Position numbers and translations under genes: made by a program | Notes under the pieces: model-generated | Told to the model about the DNA's origin: nothing | The model's input: the letters and a program-made list of their open reading frames with translations, nothing else | Databases searched by the model: none | Part shown: in pieces, positions 1 through 7,930 of the stretch | Layout of the letters: the number at the start of each line of letters is the position of its first letter | Numbering within the stretch: the stretch's first letter is position 1 | Source of the DNA: Thalassospira profundimaris | Lineage (GTDB): Bacteria; Pseudomonadota; Alphaproteobacteria; Rhodospirillales; Thalassospiraceae | Assembly: GCF_003326675.1 (NCBI RefSeq) | Contig: NZ_JPWF01000001.1 | Coordinates: forward strand, 186,001-250,000 | Reading direction: 5' to 3' | DNA length: 64,000 nucleotides

Positions 1-181
1 CAAAGTCATCCTGATCAATCATGGCGAAAACGCGTTTGAAATCGAACGCGGCATGCGCATCGCCCAGCTTGTCGTCGCACCGGTGACCCAAGTGGCATGG
101 CGTGCGGTGGATGATCTTGACGAAACGGCACGTGGTGCGGGCGGTTTCGGTTCGACCGGGACCGCAAGCCCCGCGAAGTAG
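1..181 (+). CDS. dut: dUTP diphosphatase, C-terminal part (5' end outside window)
   Basis: The last 59 codons of a dUTPase run in from the left edge and stop at TAG 179-181. dUTPase hydrolyses dUTP to dUMP and diphosphate, keeping uracil out of DNA and supplying the dTMP pathway. The visible part ends in the family's mobile C-terminal motif ([10 protein letters not shown]), which closes over the trimer active site. It also shows the preceding motif with G-M-R-I-A-Q-L. A short hairpin (201-208 with 212-219) follows but has no T tract, so it is weak evidence for a terminator. The gene start is outside the window. Confidence 0.9.
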   Translation, partial: KVILINHGENAFEIERGMRIAQLVVAPVTQVAWRAVDDLDETARGAGGFGSTGTASPAK

Positions 182-296
182 GTATTTAAGGCAATGTCAT
201 GGTACCGCCTTGCGGTGCCGTGGCTGTTGCCGGTGATGGTTAAGTTACTCTGGCGAAATCAGGTCTTTATGTCATCTGGGGGGATGGCTGGACCAT

Positions 297-773
297 ATGG
301 GGAGTAAAGAAGAGAAGATGCTAAAGCTTTCAAAAAAGATGCTGTTTGCGATCGAGGCGGTCGTGGATATTGCCTATAACGCGGCGGGTGAGCCGGTTCA
401 AAGCCGTGATATCACCGCCCGTCAGGGTATTCCGAAACGTTACCTTGAACAGACCCTTCAGCAGCTGGTGCGTGCCGATATTCTGGTGGGTGTGCGCGGT
501 CCGCGTGGCGGGTATCGTTTGGCACGTGAACGTCGCCGTATCACGCTTGCCGACATCGTTTCGGTGATCCGGTCGATGGAAACATCCGACGATCCAATCG
601 AAGATCCGGCAGGATCGCCGTTGGGCAAGGAAGTTGTGCGTCCGCTTTGGCGGGAATTGCAGGACGAAATGATGAAGCAGCTTGAAAAAATCACGGTCGA
701 AGACCTGTGCAACCGTGCACGTGACGCAGGCCTGCGCAGCGGGATCGAAGAGTCCCCTGATTTCATCATTTAG
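297..773 (+). CDS. Rrf2 family transcriptional regulator
   Basis: A 158-residue winged-helix protein of the Rrf2 family. The N-terminal segment L-S-K-K-M-L-F-A-I-E-A-V-V-D-I-A and the wing G-P-R-G-G-Y-R-L-A are typical. Fe-S Rrf2 proteins such as IscR carry three clustered cysteines; here only one cysteine is visible (in D-L-C-N-R-A), so an Fe-S cluster is unlikely. Cluster-less members include CymR, which controls cysteine metabolism and binds CysK. The gene sits directly upstream of cysK in the same orientation, so a role in sulfur or cysteine control is inferred. ATG 297 is used; ATG 318 (M-L-K-L-S-K-K) is an equally reasonable start. Confidence 0.85.
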   Translation: MGSKEEKMLKLSKKMLFAIEAVVDIAYNAAGEPVQSRDITARQGIPKRYLEQTLQQLVRADILVGVRGPRGGYRLARERRRITLADIVSVIRSMETSDDPIEDPAGSPLGKEVVRPLWRELQDEMMKQLEKITVEDLCNRARDAGLRSGIEESPDFII

Positions 774-976
774 TCTTCTGGGCTGGCGGCGGAGTGTTGT
801 ATGGTTATTCAACAGAATTCCGCTGCAATTTTCGATAAACTACAGGCATCATGAATACCGTTTAGGTCAGACTTTTGTAAAAATTTCTTCTATCCATTTG
901 ACCTTGTGGAATAGCGATATAAATACAATTGCATCATGTGCTTGATGGCTAAAATACAGAAACGTGCGAGGAAAAC

Positions 977-1927
977 ATGACTGAGTTTCGCGGCAAGATT
1001 TACGACAGCATCATCGACACCATTGGCGCAACGCCGCTGGTGCGCCTTTCGCGTTTGGCCGAAGCCGAAGGTGTGAAAGCTGATCTGATCGGCAAGCTCG
1101 AATTCTTTAACCCGCTGGCATCGGTCAAGGACCGTATTGGTCTGGCGATGATCGAAAATGCCGAGAAGGCGGGCAAATTGGCACCGGGCGCAACTCTGGT
1201 CGAGCCGACCTCGGGCAATACCGGTATCGCGCTGGCATTCGTTGCCGCCGCCAAGGGGTACAAGCTGATCCTGACCATGCCTGAAAGCATGTCACTTGAA
1301 CGCCGCAAGATGCTGATGCTTCTGGGCGCGCAGATCGATCTGACCCCGGCTGCCAAGGGCATGAAGGGTGCGGTTGCCCGCGCCGAGGAACTGGTTGCCG
1401 AAATTGATGGCGCCGTCATGCTTCAGCAATTTGATAACCCGGCCAACCCGGAAGTTCACCGTAACACCACCGCGGAAGAAATCCTTAAGGATACCGCCGG
1501 TCAGGTTGATATCTTTGTTGCGGGTGTGGGCACCGGCGGTACGCTGAGCGGTGTGGGTGAAGTGCTTAAAAAGCATAACCCCAACATCCAGATCGTTGCG
1601 GTCGAACCCGAAGACAGCCCGGTCATTTCCGGTGGCGCACCGGGCCCGCACAAAATTCAGGGCATCGGTGCCGGTTTCATTCCGGGCAACCTCAATACCG
1701 ATGTGATTGATACCGTCATGACCATTGGCAACGAAACTGCGTTTGCGACTGCACGCAAGCTTGCGGCCATCGAAGGCCTTCCGACCGGTATTTCGTCGGG
1801 TGCGGCTGTTGCCGCAGGTATCGAGCTTGGTCAGAAGCCGGAAAATGCCGGTAAACGCATCGTTGTGATCGTACCGAGCTTTGCGGAACGTTATCTGTCG
1901 ACCGCGCTCTTCGAAGGTCTGCAATAA
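977..1927 (+). CDS. cysK: cysteine synthase (O-acetylserine sulfhydrylase)
   Basis: A 316-residue fold-type II PLP enzyme that makes L-cysteine from O-acetyl-L-serine and sulfide in the cytoplasm. The PLP lysine is K51 in A-S-V-K-D-R-I-G. The substrate loop [11 protein letters not shown] follows, and the phosphate-binding G-T-G-G-T-L-S-G loop lies near residue 185. Length is normal for CysK. The 203 bp upstream (774-976) is AT-rich and probably carries its own promoter, possibly a target of the adjacent Rrf2 regulator. A strong terminator follows. CysM is less likely because the loops match CysK better. Confidence 0.95.
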   Translation: MTEFRGKIYDSIIDTIGATPLVRLSRLAEAEGVKADLIGKLEFFNPLASVKDRIGLAMIENAEKAGKLAPGATLVEPTSGNTGIALAFVAAAKGYKLILTMPESMSLERRKMLMLLGAQIDLTPAAKGMKGAVARAEELVAEIDGAVMLQQFDNPANPEVHRNTTAEEILKDTAGQVDIFVAGVGTGGTLSGVGEVLKKHNPNIQIVAVEPEDSPVISGGAPGPHKIQGIGAGFIPGNLNTDVIDTVMTIGNETAFATARKLAAIEGLPTGISSGAAVAAGIELGQKPENAGKRIVVIVPSFAERYLSTALFEGLQ

Positions 1928-1952
1928 GTCCTTTGACGGTTGGCTGAAAATG

Positions 1953-1983
1953 AAGGTCCGGTGTTGTGCACCGGGCCTTTTTT
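1953..1983 (+). terminator. rho-independent terminator after cysK
   Basis: A stem pairs AAGGTCCGGTG with CACCGGGCCTT (one G-U pair) around the loop TTGTG, followed by a run of six T. It ends the cysK transcript. Confidence 0.85.
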
Positions 1984-2063
1984 ATGTCCGGCTTTCCGGC
2001 TGGTACTGGATGTTGGTCGATATCGTCCCAATCTGAATGACAGAACCGAAACGGGACAGCTGC

Positions 2064-3113
2064 ATGACAGTGATCGGGCAAAACGGCGTTCATTCGAGAT
2101 TACTCTGGCTGGCCTTAATGATTATTTTGGCCGCTGCTGCATTTTGTTTCGATATCAAAATATCAAAGGCCGATCATGGCGAACACAGCCTGCGGATTGT
2201 CGTCGCCGATGATGTTCTGGTCGATTACAACAAGTTCCTTGCTGATCGCGATCCCCTTGAAATTACAACATTTGATGGGCCGCATAGTCGCCGCGATGTG
2301 GTTGAGGTCGTTCTTATTCAGCAGGCCTTGCAAAAGGGTGGCTGGCGTGGTGACGTGACTTTGATTTCCGGTGGTCCCTATGCTCGGATGATGCAAATGA
2401 TTGCCGATGGTGATGCCGACATTACCGGGTCGTCAACCTGGTTGCGCGATATTGAACATCGCGGTGATCTGGTGGCGGCATCGTCCGTTGTGATTCCGCT
2501 TGGGCGGTTTGAAGCCGGGTTTTACATGCTTGCTGACAATCCCAACCGTCTGAAAATCCGCAATTTACGTAGCCTTCAACGGTTGCGCGGGGCTTCGAAC
2601 CGTAACTGGAAACCTGATTGGCAGGCCTTGGGCAAGCTTGGCCTGGTTGATCTGATCCATGTCCCGGCATGGGACTTGATGGTGCAATTTGTTGCCGAGG
2701 GGCGGGCGGACTTCCTTTTGGCCCCGTTTCAGCCGGGGCCGGATATGGAGCTTGTTGTCGATGGCGTTCGCATGTTGCCTATTCCGGGCTACAAGATCGC
2801 ACTGGATGGCAGTCGTCACTTTGCGGTGACCAAAAACACGCCCTATAGCGGTGATTTGATCGTTGCGGTCGATCAGGGTTTGTCAGAATTGCAAAAAATC
2901 GGCCGGATCGAGCAGGCCTATCGCCAGTCCGGCTTTTTCCATCCGGCGGTCAAAAACTGGACGATGATTGGCTCGGACGGGTTTGGGCAATCCAATATCT
3001 TGCCGCAACATCATGCATTGGATCAGGATAATTCGATGGAAATGCAAATCTTTTCCTTGAGGGATCGGACCGGCAGGCTATATCCAGAAGCAAGCATCTT
3101 TGACCCGTCCTGA
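2064..3113 (+). CDS. periplasmic substrate-binding-like protein
   Basis: A 349-residue exported protein whose substrate is not recognised. A hydrophobic segment (about residues 12-28: L-L-W-L-A-L-M-I-I-L-A-A-A-A-F) looks like a signal peptide or anchor. The mature part resembles type II periplasmic binding proteins: an I-V-V-A-D-D strand, a segment A-D-I-T-G-S-S-T-W, and a distal region F-V-A-E-G-R-A-D-F-L-L-A. No permease or ATPase is adjacent, so it could be a solitary sensor or an orphan transporter subunit. ATG 2064 was chosen because GGGA at 2053-2056 sits seven bases upstream; ATG 2037 is in frame but lacks a ribosome binding site. Confidence 0.6.
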   Translation: MTVIGQNGVHSRLLWLALMIILAAAAFCFDIKISKADHGEHSLRIVVADDVLVDYNKFLADRDPLEITTFDGPHSRRDVVEVVLIQQALQKGGWRGDVTLISGGPYARMMQMIADGDADITGSSTWLRDIEHRGDLVAASSVVIPLGRFEAGFYMLADNPNRLKIRNLRSLQRLRGASNRNWKPDWQALGKLGLVDLIHVPAWDLMVQFVAEGRADFLLAPFQPGPDMELVVDGVRMLPIPGYKIALDGSRHFAVTKNTPYSGDLIVAVDQGLSELQKIGRIEQAYRQSGFFHPAVKNWTMIGSDGFGQSNILPQHHALDQDNSMEMQIFSLRDRTGRLYPEASIFDPS

Positions 3114-3130
3114 CAGGATCGTTTGACCGC

Positions 3131-3934
3131 GTGACCGATTTCGATTTCAGTGAAAATGAAGTGCAGCGCTATGCCCGCCATATCGTCCTGAAGGATGTGG
3201 GTGGAACTGGCCAGATGAAGCTTAAACGCGGGCGCGTTCTGATCGTCGGGGCTGGCGGCCTTGGATCACCGCTTGCGATGTATCTGGCTGCCGCCGGTGT
3301 CGGCACCATCGGTATTGTTGATGCCGATACGGTGGAGCTGTCCAACCTGCAACGCCAGATCGCACATGGCATGAAGGATATCGGCACGCCCAAGGTCGAC
3401 AGTGCGAAATCAACCATGATCGACATGAACCCGGAAATTACGGTTCATGCCCATAATGACCGCCTTGATGCGTCCAATGTCATGGATTTGATTGCCGGTT
3501 ATGACGTGATTGCCGACGGGTCGGATAATTTCGAGACGCGCTTTTTGCTAAATGATGCCTGCTACCTCGCGGGCAAGACACTGGTATCGGGGGCGGCGCT
3601 TCGTTTTGACGGGCAGGTGTCGACCTTCAAGGCCCATCTTGGTGCGCCCCATCCGTGTTATCGCTGCATTTACCATGCGCCGCCACCCGAAGACGCCATT
3701 CCGTCCTGCGCCCAGGGCGGTGTTCTGGGTTCGGTCGTTGGCATGATTGGCGGTATCCAGGCGACCGAAGTGCTCAAGGAGCTGATGGGCATCGGGGATG
3801 GTCTTTCCGGGCAGCTTTTGATCATTGATGCCCTGTCGGCGTCGTTCCGCAAAATCCGCGTACCACGTGATCCCGGATGTCCGACCTGTTCGGAAAACGC
3901 CACCATCAAGGACCTTTCAATCCATGAACACTGA
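3131..3934 (+). CDS. moeB: MoeB/ThiF family adenylyltransferase
   Basis: A 267-residue E1-like enzyme that adenylates the C-terminal glycine of a small sulfur-carrier protein (MoaD or ThiS), using ATP. The nucleotide loop is G-A-G-G-L-G-S-P (residues 40-47). The following D-A-D-T-V-E-L-S-N-L-Q-R-Q segment carries the conserved acidic and arginine residues. Two cysteine pairs, C176/C179 and C250/C253, form the usual structural zinc site. C193 in S-C-A-Q-G-G matches the family's conserved cysteine. Start is GTG 3131. No moaD, moaE or thi gene is adjacent, so MoeB and ThiF cannot be told apart by context; MoeB is the better guess. It overlaps the next gene by 11 bp. Confidence 0.85.
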   Translation: MTDFDFSENEVQRYARHIVLKDVGGTGQMKLKRGRVLIVGAGGLGSPLAMYLAAAGVGTIGIVDADTVELSNLQRQIAHGMKDIGTPKVDSAKSTMIDMNPEITVHAHNDRLDASNVMDLIAGYDVIADGSDNFETRFLLNDACYLAGKTLVSGAALRFDGQVSTFKAHLGAPHPCYRCIYHAPPPEDAIPSCAQGGVLGSVVGMIGGIQATEVLKELMGIGDGLSGQLLIIDALSASFRKIRVPRDPGCPTCSENATIKDLSIHEH

Positions 3935-4355
3935 GACCGAAAGCCCAAAGAAACTGTCGCTGGTGGTATTTTCCGGCAGCTTTGAAAAAGTTCATTACGC
4001 CCTCGTAATGGCATCTGCGGCACTCGCAACCGGGCGTGAAGTCACCCTGTTCTTTACCATGGATGCCAGCCGCGCGCTTTTTGCCCCGTCCGGCTGGCGG
4101 CATTTGCGCACCGAGGCCGAGGGGGCAACCGCAACCTCGATTGATCTCAGTTATTCGACCCGCGGTATTGGCAGCTTTGAAGAGCTTCTGTCGGCCTGTG
4201 CATCACTTGGTGCGAAATTCATGGTCTGCGAGATGGGCCTGCGCGCCCTTGGACTGGAAAGTGAAACCACCCGCGATGAACTTTCCATCGAAAAAGGTGG
4301 CGTCGTAACCTTCCTGAACGATGCCAAACAAAGCGGCGAGATGCTGTTTATCTGA
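3924..4355 (+). CDS. DsrE/DsrF-like family protein
   Basis: A 143-residue protein with the DsrE-like fold: an N-terminal strand L-S-L-V-V-F-S-G, then F-E-K-V-H-Y-A-L-V-M-A-S-A-A-L-A-T-G-R-E-V-T-L-F-F-T-M-D-A, as in small sulfur-handling and peroxiredoxin-like proteins of this family. One cysteine (F-M-V-C-E-M-G) sits where DsrE-type proteins often carry a conserved cysteine. The ATG at 3924 overlaps the end of the MoeB-like gene, so the two are probably translationally coupled. This suggests a shared role in sulfur transfer, which is inference. An upstream in-frame extension is possible but overlaps the neighbour deeply. Confidence 0.7.
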   Translation: MNTETESPKKLSLVVFSGSFEKVHYALVMASAALATGREVTLFFTMDASRALFAPSGWRHLRTEAEGATATSIDLSYSTRGIGSFEELLSACASLGAKFMVCEMGLRALGLESETTRDELSIEKGGVVTFLNDAKQSGEMLFI

Positions 4356-4403
4356 TCGGGTGTTTTGGTTGCCTGTTCGTTCCGCTCCCGGGTGTTTGAT
4401 GCC

Positions 4404-5096
4404 TTAACTTGCCAGAAGTTTGATGCCCAGACCGGCAAGGCAAAGCCCGACAGCGCGTTCGATCCAGACCTTGATCGAAGCAATGCGGGCCTGCACGGCA
4501 GGAAGGGTCAGGGCAACCGCAACCAGCGCAAACCACACCATGTGGCAGGCCGCGATATAGATGCCATATCCAATTTCCTGAGCAATCGGCGTATCGGGCG
4601 AGATCACCTGACTGAACAGTGACACGATAAACAGCATGGTTTTCGGATTAAGTGCATTGCAGGCAAATCCGATCCAGAATGCATTGCGACCGGTTGTGTA
4701 CTGGTTTTGATCCGCGCCCGGAGTAACATAGACCGTGTTAGCGCTAACATCCTTTTCTTTCAGTGCCTTGCGTCGATCAGAAAAGGCGCGGATATCGGGC
4801 CAAAGGGCCGACAGCCCCAGCCAGATCAGATAGGCCGCACCAAGATATCGCAGGCCGGTCAGCACCCAGACATTGCTGGCAAAAACCACACCCAGTCCAA
4901 TCAGGGTATAGGTCAGATGGACCGAAACTCCGCTTCCAATACCAATTGCACACAAAACTCCGGCCCGCCTGCCGCGTGTCAGGGCAATGCGTGTAACCAT
5001 GGCAAAATCCGGTCCCGGACTGATCACGGCCAGAAGAGTGATGATGCTAACAGCGATGATTTCCATCGACAGAAATTGGGGGAAAAGCTCGGGCAT
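4404..5096 (-). CDS. LysE/RhtB family amino acid exporter
   Basis: A 230-residue inner-membrane protein with about six hydrophobic segments. The N-terminal family signature is present: I-S-P-G-P-D-F-A-M-V-T-R followed by G-R-R-A-G-V-L-C-A-I-G-I-G-S-G. Members export homoserine, threonine, lysine or related amino acids by proton antiport; the substrate cannot be read from sequence. It is divergent from a LysR regulator across a roughly 100 bp intergenic region, the usual arrangement for a regulator controlling its exporter. Confidence 0.88.
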   Translation of the reverse strand: MPELFPQFLSMEIIAVSIITLLAVISPGPDFAMVTRIALTRGRRAGVLCAIGIGSGVSVHLTYTLIGLGVVFASNVWVLTGLRYLGAAYLIWLGLSALWPDIRAFSDRRKALKEKDVSANTVYVTPGADQNQYTTGRNAFWIGFACNALNPKTMLFIVSLFSQVISPDTPIAQEIGYGIYIAACHMVWFALVAVALTLPAVQARIASIKVWIERAVGLCLAGLGIKLLAS

Positions 5097-5198
5097 GGTC
5101 GAAGTCCTGATTTGAATTAAGAAACAGATTGATCTGTGAGTAGATTGAGTATCAAACTGCTTGAAACGTCAGAAAATCGAAAAATTCCGGGATATATT

Positions 5199-6113
5199 GT
5201 GAGTAATATTCACAAAAAACGCAGCTTGCCGCCGCTGGCGGCTCTTCCGGCCTTTGAGGCGGCAGCGCGTCATCAAAGCTTTTCACGCGCGGCTGAGGAA
5301 TTGCACTTGACCCACGGCGCCATAAGTCGGGCAGTGGCCCAGATCGAAGAACGTATGGGGGTTGATCTGTTTGTCCGGCGCAATCGCCGGGTCTGGCTGA
5401 CGGCGGCAGGGGAAAGGTTGCTTAAGGCCACAGGTAGCGCCCTTGATGTGCTGGATCGGGCGGTTGAAGATATCCACCGCCATGCCGGAACGTCCCCGAT
5501 CCTGACCGTATCGTGCGAGCCCAGCCTTGCCATGCGCTGGCTGATGCCCAGACTGGGTGCCTTTCGCGAAGCCAATCCTGATTTGAATATCGATTTGCGT
5601 CTTGCTGGCGGGCCGGTGGATTTGCTGGCCGATGGATGTGATGTTGCCATTCGCCGTGCCGATTACGGCATATCGGATGATTACATCACCACCCGTCTAT
5701 GGGCGGAATATGCCGGGCCGGTTTGTGATCCCGATTGTTGGGAAAACATTCTGGCGCGCGATGTGTCAAATGCCCGCTGGCTTCATAGCCGCACCCGCCC
5801 CGACGCCTGGGATGACTGGAAACGTGCAAGCGGTCTGAATGTAACACCGGTAAGCGAACAATATTTCGACCATTTCTTTTTTGCCCTGCAGGCGGCGGTG
5901 AACCGGCTGGGTACAGCAATTGGGCCATTGCCGCTGGTTTATGATGATCTGGCGGCCGGGCGTCTGATTGCACCGCTTGGGATGGTGCCGACTGGCTGTG
6001 ACTATGTGTTGATCACCCTTGATCCGCCCAAGCGCGACCCGCGCATTGCAATGTTTTTTGACTGGTTGATCGACATGGCACAGGGCATGGAAAGCGCGGT
6101 GCAACCCAAGTAA
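5199..6113 (+). CDS. LysR family transcriptional regulator (GcvA-like)
   Basis: A LysR-type regulator with an N-terminal winged helix: L-P-A-F-E-A-A-A-R-H-Q-S-F-S-R-A-A-E-E-L and G-A-I-S-R-A-V-A-Q-I-E-E-R. The phrase L-P-P-L-A-A-L-P-A-F-E-A-A-A-R is characteristic of the GcvA/AmpR subgroup. The C-terminal part is the effector-binding domain. GTG 5199 is preferred because it leaves the short leader usual for this subgroup; the frame stays open upstream to GTG 5136. It probably controls the divergent LysE-type exporter. Confidence 0.85.
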   Translation: MSNIHKKRSLPPLAALPAFEAAARHQSFSRAAEELHLTHGAISRAVAQIEERMGVDLFVRRNRRVWLTAAGERLLKATGSALDVLDRAVEDIHRHAGTSPILTVSCEPSLAMRWLMPRLGAFREANPDLNIDLRLAGGPVDLLADGCDVAIRRADYGISDDYITTRLWAEYAGPVCDPDCWENILARDVSNARWLHSRTRPDAWDDWKRASGLNVTPVSEQYFDHFFFALQAAVNRLGTAIGPLPLVYDDLAAGRLIAPLGMVPTGCDYVLITLDPPKRDPRIAMFFDWLIDMAQGMESAVQPK

Positions 6114-6163
6114 TTGGGCAGGTCGGGTTACTTGGGGACGCAGCATTGCGGAACATTGATCGA

Positions 6164-6192
6164 ATGTCAGGCGTTTTGGGATTCCCTGACAT
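6164..6192 (+). promoter_or_regulatory. hairpin in the leader of the mgtC-like gene
   Basis: A perfect 8-bp inverted repeat (ATGTCAGG 6164-6171, CCTGACAT 6185-6192) ends three bases before the ribosome binding site AGAAGG (6195-6200) of the next gene. It lacks a T tract. It could influence translation initiation or end the LysR transcript weakly. Confidence 0.4.
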
Positions 6193-6208
6193 GTAGAAGG
6201 ATTGCCGC

Positions 6209-6736
6209 ATGCTGACCGATCTGCCCTATTTCGCGACAGCAGAAAAATATTTCGATATCGGAATTATCGATATGATTCTGCGCCTTTGTGCGGCAACTGT
6301 CATTGGTATGCTTATTGGACTGAACCGTGATGTGAATGGCAAGCCGACCGGCATGCGGACGCTGGCGCTTGTGGCGCTGGGGGCCGCGGTTGTGTCTGTG
6401 GTGGCTGTCCATTTTCAGGATTTGATCGATCACCCCGATGCACTGTCACGGGTGGTTCAGGGTATTTTGCAAGGTGTTCTGACCGGGGTCGGCTTTATTG
6501 GTGCGGGTGTGATCTTGCGTCAGCCCAAAAGTATGTCGGTATCGGGTCTGACAACGGCAGCGACGGTCTGGATCACCGCGGCTCTTGGGATTGCCTGTGC
6601 CTTGGCAGCCTGGCATATCGTTGTTATTGCCACGATACTGACCTTTATTGTCTTGATCGTGCTGAAACCTGTCGAGCTTGTTCTGGTGCGGTATATCGGT
6701 AATGAGCGGGCTGTAGATGAAGGTGTCGATCCGTAA
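6209..6736 (+). CDS. MgtC/SapB family membrane protein
   Basis: A 175-residue inner-membrane protein of the MgtC/SapB family. The conserved N-terminal core is visible: L-R-L-C-A-A-T-V-I-G-M-L-I-G-L-N-R-D followed by G-M-R-T-L-A-L-V-A-L-G-A-A, then T-G-V-G-F-I-G-A-G-V-I-L and G-L-T-T-A-A-T-V-W-I-T-A-A-L-G. About four or five transmembrane segments are predicted. The long C-terminal ACT-like domain of Salmonella MgtC is absent, so this is the short SapB-like form. Such proteins are linked to growth at low magnesium and to control of ATP synthase or membrane potential. RBS AGAAGG is eight bases before ATG. Confidence 0.85.
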   Translation: MLTDLPYFATAEKYFDIGIIDMILRLCAATVIGMLIGLNRDVNGKPTGMRTLALVALGAAVVSVVAVHFQDLIDHPDALSRVVQGILQGVLTGVGFIGAGVILRQPKSMSVSGLTTAATVWITAALGIACALAAWHIVVIATILTFIVLIVLKPVELVLVRYIGNERAVDEGVDP

Positions 6737-6839
6737 CTGTAAGGGCGGGTCGATGGGGTTGGATGTTCTGAACGCCTTTTAAGGTCTTTCCGGCACTCCG
6801 ATAATCAAAGGAGTTGTCAGCAGATACCGAGATGTCAGT

Positions 6840-7880
6840 TTAGAAATCCTCACCCTCGCGGAAAGCGGCAAGGTCATCAATCCGGCGATAGGGCAGTAAC
6901 GTTTGAAGCTGTTCGGCCGGGATGCCGGTCATTAAATCGTGCAGGTGCCGTGCAAGAACAGCGCCGACATGGCGTTGTGGCTGGTAGTAATAAGCCAGTT
7001 TCTGTTTCGAAAGCATCCTGAACGGCATGCCGCCAAACCCGACAACTCCGATTCCGTCGCGAATGGTGTCCATGCCCAGTTCCATCAATGCTTCCAATGC
7101 GCCGATCATGGTCATCTGGCTGGCGCAGACGATGGCAGTTGCATCGCGCTGATCGCCAAACAGTCTGGTGGTTGCATCGCGCGCAGCCCGCACTGAAACG
7201 TCCGACGGCATCCAGATCAGGCTATCGGGGTCCAGTCCGGCATCCATCATGGCCCGGCGCGCACCATGCTTGCGATATCCAAAAAAGGTCAGGTCTTCGG
7301 GGGGATCGATCATACCGATTTTGCGATGGCCGTCTTCGATCAGGCGTTTGATCGCGTCATAGGCGGCCTGTTCGTCATCGTGATCGACAAAGGCGTGCGG
7401 AGTCAGAAGTTCGGTCCGGCCAAAGCTGACAAATGGAAAATCGTGCTGAAGGCAATATTTGGCGCGCCTGTCCTGTAGGGTCGTCCGTGAAAAGACGACG
7501 GCATCAGCCATGCGTTGCGTATGAACCTTGCGCACCGGTTCAAGGGGATCTTCACCACTGGTTTGGGCAAGAACCACCAGCGAATAGTGATCGGCCTCCA
7601 ACCCCTGCGCCAGACTTTCGACCTGAGCAAGGAAGCCCGGATCGCCATAATCGCCGACCTCGGGGGAATAAAGAATTGAACAGACCTGCATAGTTTTGCC
7701 GGTGCGCAGCATGACGCCCCTTGCATCGGGGCGATAGCCGATTTCCTCTGCTGCCGCCTTGACCTTGGCAACGGTGTCGGGTTTGACTTCCGGTCCGTCT
7801 TTCAGCGCGCGCGACACAGTGGTAACCGACAGACCAAGCCGGTCGGCAATCGTGCGCAGATTAGGGCGGGAAGCAGGCAT
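6840..7880 (-). CDS. LacI family transcriptional repressor of the sugar locus
   Basis: A 346-residue LacI-type repressor. The N-terminal helix-turn-helix reads L-R-T-I-A-D-R-L-G-L-S-V-T-T-V-S-R-A-L-K-D, followed by the hinge helix, and a periplasmic-binding-protein-like sugar domain fills the rest. It lies just downstream of the GH1 glucosidase on the same strand. Two perfect palindromes with the core TCGTAACGTTACGA, the type bound by LacI members, occur in the divergent promoter region nearby (9311-9438). It is therefore the likely repressor of both the glucosidase and the transporter, induced by a glucoside or its breakdown product. Confidence 0.92.
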   Translation of the reverse strand: MPASRPNLRTIADRLGLSVTTVSRALKDGPEVKPDTVAKVKAAAEEIGYRPDARGVMLRTGKTMQVCSILYSPEVGDYGDPGFLAQVESLAQGLEADHYSLVVLAQTSGEDPLEPVRKVHTQRMADAVVFSRTTLQDRRAKYCLQHDFPFVSFGRTELLTPHAFVDHDDEQAAYDAIKRLIEDGHRKIGMIDPPEDLTFFGYRKHGARRAMMDAGLDPDSLIWMPSDVSVRAARDATTRLFGDQRDATAIVCASQMTMIGALEALMELGMDTIRDGIGVVGFGGMPFRMLSKQKLAYYYQPQRHVGAVLARHLHDLMTGIPAEQLQTLLPYRRIDDLAAFREGEDF

Positions 7881-7930
7881 GGCAGGTCCGTTCTTGTGTT
7901 CTTTCGGACAATTTAATCGTCTGCAGGCCC

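Noticed and set aside
201..219. Hairpin after dut as a terminator
   Set aside because: The 8-bp stem has a three-base loop and no T tract, so it is too weak to list.
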